A stretch of 64,000 nt of DNA from Toxoplasma gondii ME49. Lineage: Eukaryota > Apicomplexa > Conoidasida > Eucoccidiorida > Sarcocystidae. Location of the stretch: NCBI RefSeq assembly GCF_000006565.2, contig NC_031468.1:1884747-1948746 (forward strand), written 5' to 3'. A program made the translations under genes and the position numbers. Under the pieces are notes generated by a model that was given only the letters and a program-made list of their open reading frames with translations, was not told the origin of the DNA and ran no database searches. Below, one piece after another: positions 1-10,415 of this stretch (its first letter is position 1; every line of letters begins with the position of its first letter).

Positions 1-3000
1 GACTGCAGTAGAACTCCTTTTCTGGAAGACGTTTTCCGAAGTTGAAATACCTTTACTCACTAAAAAGACTCTCTTCCCTTCCACTTGCTTTATCTGACGC
101 AAAAGGAACTGCGTGAATCCCACCGACGACGGGGGCGGCTGGTCTGGTACAGGTTGTGCGCAAGAACACCTGTCATTTATTTGCAAGTTTTCCGAGCTTT
201 CCACTGCTTCTTCCGCTTTCGCGCCGAGAAAACTTGTTCTCTTCGACTTGAATTCAGAAAAAGGCGCTTTTCTGCTTCACAGTTGTTCCATATCGGAGAG
301 GCTCGAGGCCTTCCTCGCTCTCTGTCTCCTGTGGCCTTTCCTACGGACGTTTTCAGTGTTTTTCGCGGCAGCAGACCGTCAAAGAAGTCCTCGTATCCTC
401 TGTGCATCCAGTTTGACTCTCGCATCTTTTGTGAGAGAAGCGTCTTCTATTCCCTTCGCACAGGGTTGGGAAGCGAAACGCACGCGGATTCCAGAGCGTC
501 GTCTGAGGTTTGCGGCACCCAGAAATCAAGTGAAAAGAACCTGCACTGCATGTATTCGGTGTCCGAGTGACTCGAGTGTATTCGCTGAAGCTGAGTGTGC
601 GTTTCTGTCGCGGTTTTCAGGTTCTCCTTTCGCTGATGATTGTCGCATTCGCCACCAAGCGGCGAAGGAATTTGCGCTCTATGGAGCAGTCCTTCGGCGG
701 CGTCAACGCTCTCTGAAAACCGGGAAGCAAGGCTCGAAAGACTCAAAACGCAAAAGGAGCATGTGATACTCGCGTTCTCAAACGAAAATTCGACTCTGCT
801 GCGCGGCTTCTGCCCCCAAAACCGTCGGGATGTCACCACACACACGAATCAACCAAATTTCCGGTTGACAAAAAAGTTGTCTTCCACGTTTAAGTCGTTT
901 TAATCTGCATGTGTCAATGATGGATAGTCACCGGCAGTCATACTCAATCGATTGTGAGTCGTGCCTAACTAGATCAACTTTCCTACGCCAACAGCGGCGT
1001 GTGTGGTGACACTTTCACGGTCAGATAAGTCAAAACCTGTCCACCGGTACGCACCGCCACCTCAGAGTGGTCACGACTATCTTCTTGTCCCGCATGCGGC
1101 GTCGAAAAGAATTCCAATCCAAACCGACTCTGCGAAAAAGTAGTTTGTGCAGACGTAGTAATCTCACTCGATAGTCAGTATCAGGACCCAGCACCCGCGT
1201 GGTTATCGCGTTGTTGAAATAACTGTTGTCTCTGTGCAAGTGACCCGCGAGCTAGAACTGTCTACCTCACATCTCGGAAGAGTTCCAACTTTGTACGCAG
1301 TACTCTCAGTCTTAACTCTTCTCTCAGTAAGTGTTTTTTATCTGGTAGAGCAGCGCGACAGCGACAGTTCTTTCGCGCAAGATCTGCCGGTGGAACGGCT
1401 TCTCCGTGTGCAGAGCCCAGGCGCGTTTCGGGTGGACCTTTTGTGGAGCCGTACGTGGGTGTTTCGCGGGAGACTTTCTCCCCTTCTCGTCCACACGCTT
1501 CTGCAGCTTTCCCCGAACAAAGAGGCAATTCAGAAAGATGTGAAAAATGCCAAGATAATTTCCGTGGTGGATTCAAACCCATTTCTTGTGTTTCCGAAGT
1601 TCTTTTCAGAAAATGACTCCCCTGTGGATGAATGGGGGTTTCTGTCGGGTGTTTGTGGCTTTCTAAAACTGCCACAACAGAAAAAAAAATAAAGACTGTC
1701 TCACACAGCATATGCAGCACGTTCAGTGGTCTTGTTTCGTTTTTGTGGAGCACCACTGGTGTACGCCCTTCCCCTTCATTTGCTTCCTCTCCACGTGTCT
1801 TGGGGCTTATGTGTCTTTTTCCCCTTCTTTATCACACCAGAGAGGCAGATTGCAAAGAGCCTGAATCATCAGGCGATTGCGAGTCTTGTGATACCGCCTT
1901 CTGTATCCCTACTTCTCATTTGCGGGCCGCGACTACGACGCGTAAACATCACAACGATACGTATGTCCGGGGAATTGCCCTTGCACCTGTCCACAGGAGG
2001 CAGCCATACGAATAAAAGTACTGAGATAGATACACGCACGACGATGTATGCATGTGTGTTTTGCGTCCATCCGCCTTGCAAGATAGGTCATCTAGTCTCG
2101 CATGTGAGAGGAGTGCCAATGGCCTACTTTCTACAGCATATTAACGGCTTCTGCACCTCAGCTGATCCTGAGTCGCAGTTTCTAGCTCCGTTCATCGGCC
2201 CACTGGAAAAGAGCCTTTCTGTGCACGGGGGACTCGGCGATGAGAGACATAAAAAGCAGACGCAGCCTCTTTGAGCCACCCAGAGTTCTCTGAATGTGAC
2301 GAACAAGAAAACCAAGGAATTCGACAGCGACAGTCATGTTGAGTGATTCCTGTTGAATGGATCTGTGTTATTGCATCGAGGAGAATTGGAGGGTTTGAAA
2401 GACGCTGGAAGGCAAATTTACGCAAAGAGAAGTTTCAAGTGCCGCCTTAAGACCGAAACTCTAGAAGAAGAGGGGGGAGGATGTGCACGCAGGCACAGCA
2501 AGCCTTCCGCGGCAAAAACACCCTGACAATTCCCTTCAGGCAAAGCATCTGTGTTTGTGGGCGGGCTGCAGGCCGCTTCGACATAAAAGGCGCTCAAGGG
2601 TTGTGTTTCGCTTTTAGTCCAGGAGACTGGGAGGTGCACTAATCGCAACCGACCGGGTTGCGAAGTCAATGTCCCAGACGGTTTGGTTAAACGTTAACGG
2701 AAGCAAGAACCTGATAGCAAAGGAAAGACACTCCACGCAAGTTTCTGTGGTGTTCTGCACTGCCAAAGTGAACTGCGTTGAAAGTAGCCAACCCAAGAGG
2801 AGCGTCGGCTTTTTCTCTACGAATCTGCTCCATTATTCATCGAGCGAATTTTCTGACCCAAGCGAACTCGACCGGAGACGCGTTGTTACCTACGGCTCAT
2901 TTGCGAACTGACAAGCAAACTAAAACTGGAGGTGGCGAAACAATGTGCAGGCATTCATGATTTCTACCGCGAACAACGCGCAGAAAGAAGAGCCTTTGTC

Positions 3001-3147
3001 ACGGGCCTGTTTTCAGTGAAGGAACGTAGCAGTCTCCTGGCTCGTTGCTGAGGTCCGTGGAAACTGCGTTGGAGGCCCTAGGTGTGAAAGCTGAGTACTA
3101 CCTTTTATCTGGAGGCGATCGACAAGTCAGCAGCATCTCAAACTTAC
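1..3147. other. Left-edge region, no gene assigned
   Basis: I recognise no protein family on either strand here. The minus-strand exon that ends at 3148 is followed by a strong donor (GTAAGT, 3147-3142), so at least one more exon of that gene, with its stop codon, should lie in this stretch; I could not place it. A plus-strand frame open over about 1234-1692 lacks an ATG but encodes a 20-residue hydrophobic run near its start (about 1291-1350). It could be an exon or chance. Other open frames here have the Ser/Arg/Phe-rich make-up of translated untranslated regions. Confidence 0.4.
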
Positions 3148-3896
3148 GTTTTTTTCCCTGCTGGCGCGTCGAGATCCGTTTCTGCCGCGGAGAGCCTCCC
3201 CGCCTGCGAACCTCCCATGACCAGATTCTGGAGAGTCAGGAGATCCCCTCGATCTGTGCCGTCTCCGACTTGCGCAAATCGTTCGTCGTCGTCTTCGATC
3301 CAATCTGTGCCTTCCTTCCCTTCGTCGACCCACCATTCGCCGTCTGTTTTCCTCTCCGAAGGCTCCAATTTCCTCAGTTCTTCCCGTGTCTGCCACACGA
3401 AGTCGCGTTCCCCCGGGTCGCCCACGCCGAGGGTCCGGACCGCGGCCTCAGCGTCTGAGTAGCTGTCGCCTTTTTCGTCGAGAAGCAGCAAAGGCTTCTC
3501 TTCGTCTGAGCTGTCAGAAGCCCGGCCGTAGCGCCAGAGGCGCTCCTGTCGCTGCTGCACGAAATCCCGCAGAACCTCCCGACGGCGATCCAGAAGCCGC
3601 CCTTCGAAATCCGCCACCAAAGTCGAGTTGCTCGAGGTGTGCATGCACCGCAGCTCGTGTGCGTTCGCTCGGTCGTACTGCCTGAACTTTTTTCCGCAAA
3701 ATTCGCACTGAAACAAAACCTCCAGGCCGCACTCCTCCATGCGGTCCTCCAGCTTACTCCTTTTCAGGTACTTCTCCCCGAAAATCTCGGCGGGCAACTG
3801 CCGCAGCGGCGGCGCAAAATCATGCAGCAGGGGCTTGGCAGCCACATCGGGGTACAGCAGAATTTCCAGAGAGTCGTCGGCCGCAGGGATGACGGA
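3148..3896 (-). CDS. Last visible exon of the RimM gene: RimM C-terminal strand, C2HC zinc finger, acidic tail
   Basis: The exon is bounded by acceptor TTCTAG (3897-3898 give AG) and donor GTAAGT (3147-3142). It is open for 249 codons and ends in phase 2, so it is internal. Its first 17 or so residues (SVIPAADDSLEILLYPDV) resemble the end of the RimM PRC-barrel domain, which is why I join it to the upstream exons. About 30 residues later comes a finger with spacing C-x2-C-x12-H-x3-C (starts CEFCGKKF). A charged region follows, with a DSSDEE cluster, a WWVDEGKEGTDW stretch and a Gly/Ala end. Bacterial RimM lacks such a tail. The exon could instead belong to a separate downstream zinc-finger gene on the same strand; the RimM-like opening argues against that. 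Confidence 0.62.
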
Positions 3897-6800
3897 CTAG
3901 AACGTTCGACATAAGCACAGAGACAGACGCAAGTGCTGAACTTCAACACTCTATGCTATCCAGGTCATTCCACATTGGCTGTGTCTACACTTTAGGATCC
4001 TATGACACTGAAATTCTTCTACACTGGTTATGTTCCAGCACTTTTAGTGCTGGATTTCAACATCCTATGACGCAGTAAGATTCCTCCGTATCGCTTATCG
4101 GCTCGGAGTCATATAGAGGGATTGCTGTTACCACTTGTATCAAAGCGTGAAAAACGTCCTACTCACACGTCAGTATGACGAGTAGAAACAATCACCGACA
4201 CCGCTATGAATTCCAGGGAAAACCGAAGCCGGAAACCCACGGAACGTGAGAAAAACGTTACTTGCTGGACCCCGGGCAAATCAACAGGGACCGCCAGTTA
4301 AGGGTCCTACGCGAATTCGACGCGCGAGTCTCTGAATCAGAGAAAGGGTGAAACTCTTCCTTTTGCTTTTCGACACGGAAACGTCGGACAGCTGCTGCGC
4401 GTCAAGGAGAGGGCGACAACCACTCGAAAGACGCGAGACTACGTAAATATGCAAGGACGTTTTGTGTGAGTAGAAACTTTAGATTTGAACTCTACAGCAA
4501 CACGCGTGCAAATAGAAAAGAGACTCTTTGCGCGAGTCACTGTAAATCTGATGCCTACAGAAATACGCGCGTGCACTCTACATCCATCAGCGAAATCGGG
4601 CGTCTTTCGCATACCTCTCTCACTGTTGTTTCCTTCGGAATTACTCGAACGATGTGTCCGATCTGAATAGAAGGCATAAACACCACAGAGAGACTCACAT
4701 AACTACTGTCACGCTGAAGTGGTGAAAACGTGGAATGATGTCTTACTCGCCGAGCATTTCCACGAATCTAAATACAAGAAGTTCAAGGAAACAGGTACAA
4801 AAGAACGCGACTTCATCGTCGTCTTCAATAGACCGAGCTTTTGTCAACTGGAACGTGTGCACGCCACACGAAAGACTGCGCTTCGCCATCGGAAGTGCAG
4901 CATAGTGCAAGTTTCTCCTCCCGTAAGAAACCACGGGCTGCACAGAAAACACAGCTTGCCCAGAAAGCAAATGTTGCACAGATCCTTGCCAGATCGCATT
5001 AAAAAACACCGCACAAGTGGCGTGTCAAAACAGAACCCACCTTGTTTCTCTGAGGGTCTCCGTGAACGGTGACAAAGAACCCCGCGATGTCGGAAACCAG
5101 AACTTTTCCAGGAGGCAAGTCCTGCCGCGCCTGGTGTGCTGAAATGAGGAGGAGCCCTCCATTCAAGGACAAAGCTGAGGTTCTGAAAAAACAGACCCCA
5201 GTAGAACCGTCACTCATAGACTGTGTTGGACAGGGGAACTTGAAACAGACGATCAAGTTCTTTGCCTCGAGGTTCGATTAGCTCCGTACAGCTCTAGGGA
5301 AACGGAATGTCCGAGACTTAGGCGAACGCAGGCTCACACAGCTGCATTCGGTTGTTCACGTGAGTCCCAGCAGAAGCACTTAGAACGTACAAAAGCGTTG
5401 GGAAGGTCCATACAGTCCGGACGCAGAACGTGTTCCTCCACTGAAATCAAAACGAATGAAATTCACTCAAATGGCGTCTCTCTGCTGTTCCTGTTCGAGA
5501 TGCTCCCCAGATCAAGCCCCGGCATTTAGAGTCCCGTAGAAACCGCGACAGTGTAGAATGAAGTCTCTCATCGTTCAGGGTGAAAGCAAGACCTTCACGA
5601 AGGCAAAAGTTGCCCAACAGGAACTTCCTGAGGTAAGATTCATATTTTCAGAGAACCATTGCGTTCTGAGCTTCTCGGGCTGCTCCAAACAAGTACATTC
5701 GACTACTTGTGTTCACGAGAATCAGTATTTGCAACCAAGACACCAACACGCGCCGCGACAGTCCTCACGGAAACACAAAATACAAAACTTCGCAGTAGAC
5801 ACTAAACACAAAACGGGTGCTCTCCACGAAAACATCACAGGGAGAAAGTGTTTATCCAGCTACGCATCGGTGCAAGAACAAGGAGAATCCGACCTTGTAG
5901 GAATTCCCTGCAGACTGAAAAGCATACGAGAGATGAGAGAGGTGTAAGGTGTCTATTCCTTTCCTGTTATCACGATGCCCATCAGTTGACACATTAGGAC
6001 AGTAAACCGAGAGTTCCTCCCCCGAAACTCGAGATAAACGCGCTCTTGAGACATCGGGCTGTTCCGGGAATTGAACCCGGGACCTCTCGCACCCTAAGCG
6101 AGAATCATACCACTAGACTAAACAGCCGCGTGCGTCCAGGTATCTTTCCCCTAAACATTTACAATGGAGATCTTTTGCTACACGGAATTAAGCCAGAGTT
6201 GTCAAAAGAGAATGGCACCTTCTCTTCACCAATCCCTGTGTGTGGAAGTTTGGATGCCGCCTTTTCAAGATCTGTGCGACAGACGCGAAGATGACCTGCG
6301 CAGCAACTCCGCGGAAATCAAGAACGTATTTGCGAGGTCTACAGGGCTGAAGTCGGTGCCGAGTTGAGACCCCAGACAAGAACAGGCAACCTCATGGCGA
6401 GGAGGAACTGAAGAAGACGCGAAGTTACGAGTTAATGAATGTCGAGAATTTACGTTCCTCACCTGTCGCCGATATTCTTGAATTTCATCAAAAACACTCG
6501 CGATTCGGCTGTGCGTCGAGCCCACTCAATTTCTAGTGAGATGAGTCGTCCGCGTCCTGGCGGAGTGTAGAACACGCGTCTGCCTAGGAAGCAAGGAACA
6601 GCAGACGAACGTACCGCCCCTGTTTGTGTGCGCTCACCGTGCTTTTCTGAATCCGGTATTTACACGACCCTTTTCTTGGGGTGGAAGTAAGGAGCACACA
6701 GTTTCGTTTGGCAGTCAAAATGCAGTAGACCGACTGTCTCCTCTTAAAGCCATGTCCCTGTCGACACTCGGATGCGACTGTAGGACCCGCATGTCCACGG

Positions 6801-8331
6801 AAAGGCAGCAACTCCTTGTCAACGCACGTCAGTGAGAAACTCCTGCATGGCGAGCGACTCTGCTTGTGTATCGCCGTTCACAGGAAGCCCACATCTGTGC
6901 AGCGAAGGGTCGCTCCGAAAGCTTCACGGTCTACGGAGAAACTTATGCATCGCCTCGCCTGCGTAGACGATCTCCCGCACCCGCGAGAGCCGTCCGCTCT
7001 CTCTCCCCCGCATCTGAGTGCTTCACTTTTTCTTCATCACCAATTCTTTCTCTGTTCGGCTCCTCCACCCCAGAAACGAGCTGCGAGTCCTCCTCTGTGC
7101 CCCGGTCCGCTTGTCGCGAGAGTTCCTGTCGTTCAACTGCCGCCTGGATCTTCGGTCGCCTTTGATATCTCCTGACTCGAGCCACTGTTGGGGAGTTCCA
7201 CGTACAACGCCCGTCTTTGCGACACAGGTGTCTCCGCGAGTGAATGGACAGGGGAAGACTTCCCAGCATCCACGAAACAGAATCCTTACCTGGTTCACAC
7301 AGGCGTTCTTGAATTCTGTAAGTTGTGGCTCGGACTTTGACCTCTCCTGCCAGGCCGTGGACACCCGCAACTTTGCCTACAGAAAGCCAGTCGGTCTCCA
7401 GGCTTTTCAGAAGCATTGTGTGACGAGGCAGCTTCTTTTCTCCTTCTGGAGAGCCTTGCATCGTCTCTGCACCTCCACTCTTCGTCTGGCCTCCTTCTTC
7501 GCCTGTGCTCACTTCCTCGCCGTCTTGGCGAACGGCGACGACACCGGACAGGAGAAATTCCGGCTTTATTCCGTCAGCGCGCACGAGCGACCCTCGCGCT
7601 CGGTGCGGTCGCAGAAACGGCCTGAACGGATCTGCGCCGTCATGAGGGAGACTCGCTGCCTCAACATGCTCCGCTTCTCCCGGCTTCCCTGCACAATTCT
7701 CTGACCCAGGAACAGGCACTGCTGCTCCTGGAAGAGCCCGCCAGTCCGCCGGCGGTCTCGAGCGAGGAGAAATCTCCTTCTCCGTGCCAGTGTGGGGAGC
7801 GGCGAAGCCTCTGGCTGTCTCTGGACCTCCTTCTCGTCCCCGCCCTCTGCGTTCGGGGAGAAAAAAGCTCTCCTGTGACGAGGCGTCCTCCTCTGTGCAT
7901 GCGTGCAGAGAGTGCCGCAGCTGCTGGCGTTTCAGAAACCCTGGACGTATCTCTCCTGTCCTTGAATTTCTAGAAAAGACAAGGGAGCGAACGAAGAGTC
8001 TCGGATCGACTGCAACTGCGTGTTCCCGGGGATCCAGGTGAGGCGTCGACGCGAAACAGAACAGCGAATGATGCGGATGCAGAAGGCGACAAGCAAGAAA
8101 GGCTTTTCGATCAGAGACGGCACTGCTACTCTGGACGGAGTGCAGAAAACAAGAAGTTGAGTGGAAGAAACCTCGAGTGTGACGCCGGAATCTGAGGGGG
8201 CGATGCGTCTCGGCACTGAACTTCGTCGACTGGAGAGCCAGGCATAGAGGGGGAAGGAAAAACACGAACGAAAAAAGGAGAAAAATCGACAACTGAACGG
8301 CTGCGGTCGGCGACCGCAGCAGAAGAGCCAT
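3148..8331 (-). CDS. rimM: RimM-like ribosome maturation factor, apicoplast-type leader, C-terminal zinc-finger extension (multi-exon, 3' end not resolved)
   Basis: RimM binds ribosomal protein S19 and helps mature the 30S head. Exons seen: 8331-7290 (start ATG; in-frame TGA at 8337-8335; donor CAG|GTAAGG), 7184-7041 (tentative charged insert), 6532-6463, 6346-6296, 5182-5041, 4662-4615 and 3896-3148. One or more exons between 4614 and 3897 are unresolved. Residues 1-33 form a hydrophobic signal sequence followed by about 280 basic and Ser-rich residues, as expected of a bipartite apicoplast leader. Residues about 314-334 carry the RimM signature VGKVAGVHGLAGEVKV; later exons give VFLMKFKNIGD and LANTFLISAELLRR (end of the N-terminal domain), then LVSDIAGFFVTVHGD and IGHIVRVI (PRC barrel), then VIPAADDSLEILLYPDV (C-terminal strand). 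Known exon phases agree throughout. The 6346-6296 exon uses a weak GTCATC donor. Apicoplast rather than mitochondrial targeting is inferred. Confidence 0.78.
3931..3960 (-). repeat. Short dispersed repeat, copy 1
   Basis: On the minus strand this reads roughly ATAGAGTGTTGAAGTTCAGC, close to the family consensus GTCRTAGGAYRTTGAAATCC followed by AGCAC. It lies in the RimM intron just upstream of the last visible exon. Confidence 0.45.
4034..4075 (-). repeat. Short dispersed repeat, copy 2, with a 9-bp hairpin
   Basis: On the minus strand the sequence CATAGGATGTTGAAATCC is followed by AGCAC and then its own inverted copy. 4034-4042 and 4046-4054 form a perfect 9-bp stem (TCCAGCACT / AGTGCTGGA) with a 3-nt loop. 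A second, degenerate core (ATCCTATGACACTGAAATTC) lies at about 3997-4016. The element is intronic in the RimM gene. Confidence 0.5.
6056..6127 (-). tRNA. tRNA-Pro (anticodon AGG)
   Basis: Read on the minus strand this is a full 72-nt cloverleaf. The acceptor stem pairs GGCTGTT (6127-6121) with AACAGCC (6063-6057), and the discriminator base is C (6056). The D-arm carries the A box TAGTCTAGTGG. The anticodon stem CTCGC/GCGAG encloses the loop TTAGGGT, giving anticodon AGG at 6095-6093. The T-arm has the loop TTCAATT closed by CCGGG/CCCGG, which is the B box. There is no intron and no encoded CCA. It lies in the RimM-gene intron between exons 6296-6346 and 5041-5182, on the same strand. The first run of four T on that strand is only about 140 nt downstream (near 5916-5919), so termination may use a shorter T run. 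Confidence 0.97.
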
Positions 8332-10415
8332 GATTCAGAAGGGGAGCAAAGAGCCTTCGACTTCCATCACAAACACCGGCGAAGAGAAGCTGCATTGCGG
8401 CAGAAACACTCTGAATTGAAATGACAAAAAAAAGGGGGAAACGAGGCGCGAAAGGAAGGGTCGCAGACGAGGCAGAAACTCTCCTTCGATGGCAACTCGT
8501 GGTGATATGAAAAAACAAGACAAGACGAAATACGTAGCAAAGCTAATCCCCGAATGGCGGTGGAGAACAGAAGAAGAGAAACGAGGACACTGGTCAGATT
8601 TTCTTCGTGCGTTTCATTAAAAAAGGCTGCTTGCTCTGGATGTCATACGGCGTTCGAAAGACATATATATACATAAATATATATTGATTCTTCAGCATTG
8701 ACTTTCTGAAGGACTTTTCACGCAGAAAGACGAAACGAACTTTGACGTTCAGTAAAACAGCACAAGAATCGTAGAGAAGGAGAACAGAAGAAAAGAAAGA
8801 TGGACAGAACTAAAGAAGAAACAAACGAAAAAAAAGACAAACCGAGAGCCTACGAGACCGGCTTGTTAAGGTATGGAAATCAACTCGTGCCGTTCTTCGA
8901 AAAGAGAAAAAACACGAGAGGTCGTGGCACCGAAGGCGTCAAGAATGGGGAAGCCGATGTGTCTCCGTTTTCTATGCAGAGACAGTGAAATACGGTTACG
9001 TCGGAGTGTGGGTTTCCGCGAAAAGTCCAAGAAACTGCCCAGTTCACTCGGAAAGAAGTTGTGGGAAAAGGAGAGTTGGGCTCTAGATCTGAATCGAAGA
9101 ACAGAGCGCTCTCGGGCACACCCCTTTGTTTCTCGGAAGGCCGGTTCCTGCACCCGCCATGTCATTTGATGGCAAAAGACAAGTGAAAAGGGCGCGCCAT
9201 ATAGATCTGTCGACTTTCTAGAGTCATTTACATGCGCACAGAAGATTTTTAAAGCGTTGGAATACTGTCTCTAGCAGGTAAGAAAGAATCACAATCGATT
9301 CAACGCACGCAGACCAAGACTCTGGGGTTCCGTCGCCGACTTTGACCAAAATTCTGGGGCGTTAGAAGCCGACACAAAGTGACTGCCGCTTCCGTTTCTT
9401 TTCTGGCTGGCATTACGAGCTATCGAGTGCATGTGTGTCTGTGTATTCTGAGAATGGAGTGGCAAATCGGACAAAAGCATGCGGAACCGAGTCACGGTCC
9501 GAGAATAGCTGGATAGGCTGCATGCAGACAGCGTGTCGTCGCTTTTCAGCCATTCCAGCGTTCCACTAAAGTGTCTTTCCTCTGTATATTTTCCATAGCG
9601 TTTCTTAATCGCCAACTCAAACTTCTGTTCGCTCGCGTAGCTCCTCAGTCCCTGCCCGGATAGATTCACTGTCGCGGGGTGCCTCGGTTGTCTGCGGAGA
9701 CGGCCGTTTCGGGAAATCCAGCTTTTTCCTTGAGCTGTCAAAAACTCTGGGGATTTTTGGTGGCCAGGTCCACGCAAACTTCAGTTGTTTTCTGGTTGGT
9801 CTTGCATGCCCTCGGTACGTGGCGAAAAGGGATGCTGAGTCACTCTTTGGGCGCAGCAGGGACCGCTGCTGTAGATGAGTCTGAAGTCAAGAGTTCGTGT
9901 CGAATGGCGCTGCACAACGTGTAAATGCTTGCAGCGATCCAGCAGCTCTTCTTCGACATCCGAAGGTGTTTCGCCGTGGTCGTTCCATCACATCAAACCC
10001 GTTTGTGCAAGAAGACGAAACCCGCAAAGTACGCCAGTCATTTCGCGTCTGTCACTGACCTACGGGGATAAAAGGCAGCTTCCCCTCGGCTGCAGCTCAC
10101 TGCGTTTTCTCTGATTGAAATCTGGAACCCTCGTCGGAATTTTTCGACTCTCCAAGTCGAGAACCAAGCGTGCTCGCTTCGCTCTCGTCTCATCACTTTG
10201 CCGTCCGGTTAACTAACTGTACGAGACCTGTTCGAAACCCCCTGTGTTGAGTTTTTTTTTGCTCGTGGCTATTCCGGTTGATTTTCTTCATCGCCTTTCT
10301 TCGACTCCGATGGTCGTGTCCTCCCACGGCTTCCGTCCATCCCCTGCGGTCTCCTTGGTAGACGCATGTTTCTCCCGCATCACTTTTCTTTCCTTTTTCT
10401 CGCTCTTTTTCCAGC
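8332..10415. promoter_or_regulatory. Divergent intergenic region between the RimM gene and ATG12
   Basis: About 2.1 kb separates the two start codons and should hold both promoters and 5' leaders. The strands are strongly purine/pyrimidine biased near each gene. An AT-rich stretch with ATATATATACATAAATATAT lies at about 8662-8684, and a TGCATGC-type word lies near 9520. Frames open at 8873-9169 (plus) and 9289-9777 (minus) have no recognisable domain, and I treat them as untranslated sequence. The ATG12 start is preceded directly by a pyrimidine tract ending in CAG, so a 5'-leader intron is possible. Confidence 0.55.
10186..10192 (-). promoter_or_regulatory. WGAGACG-type promoter motif upstream of ATG12
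   Basis: CGTCTCA on the plus strand is TGAGACG on the minus strand, matching the WGAGACG element known from Toxoplasma promoters. It lies 224-230 bp upstream of the ATG12 start. One 7-mer can occur by chance. Confidence 0.3.

Noticed and set aside
113..766. 217-codon plus-strand frame at the left edge
   Set aside because: Starts with a plausible codon but the composition is that of translated untranslated sequence; two other frames overlap it with similar openness.
4743..4952. Minus-strand candidate exon with acceptor TGTGCAG and donor GTAAGA between two RimM exons
   Set aside because: It is phase-compatible, but its residues do not resemble RimM. Skipping it joins VTVHGDPQRNK directly to IGHIVRVI, a good PRC-barrel match.
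7023..7289. Reading straight on from RimM exon 1 through the donor at 7289
   Set aside because: The CAG|GTAAGG donor is strong and the read-through protein loses RimM similarity at once.
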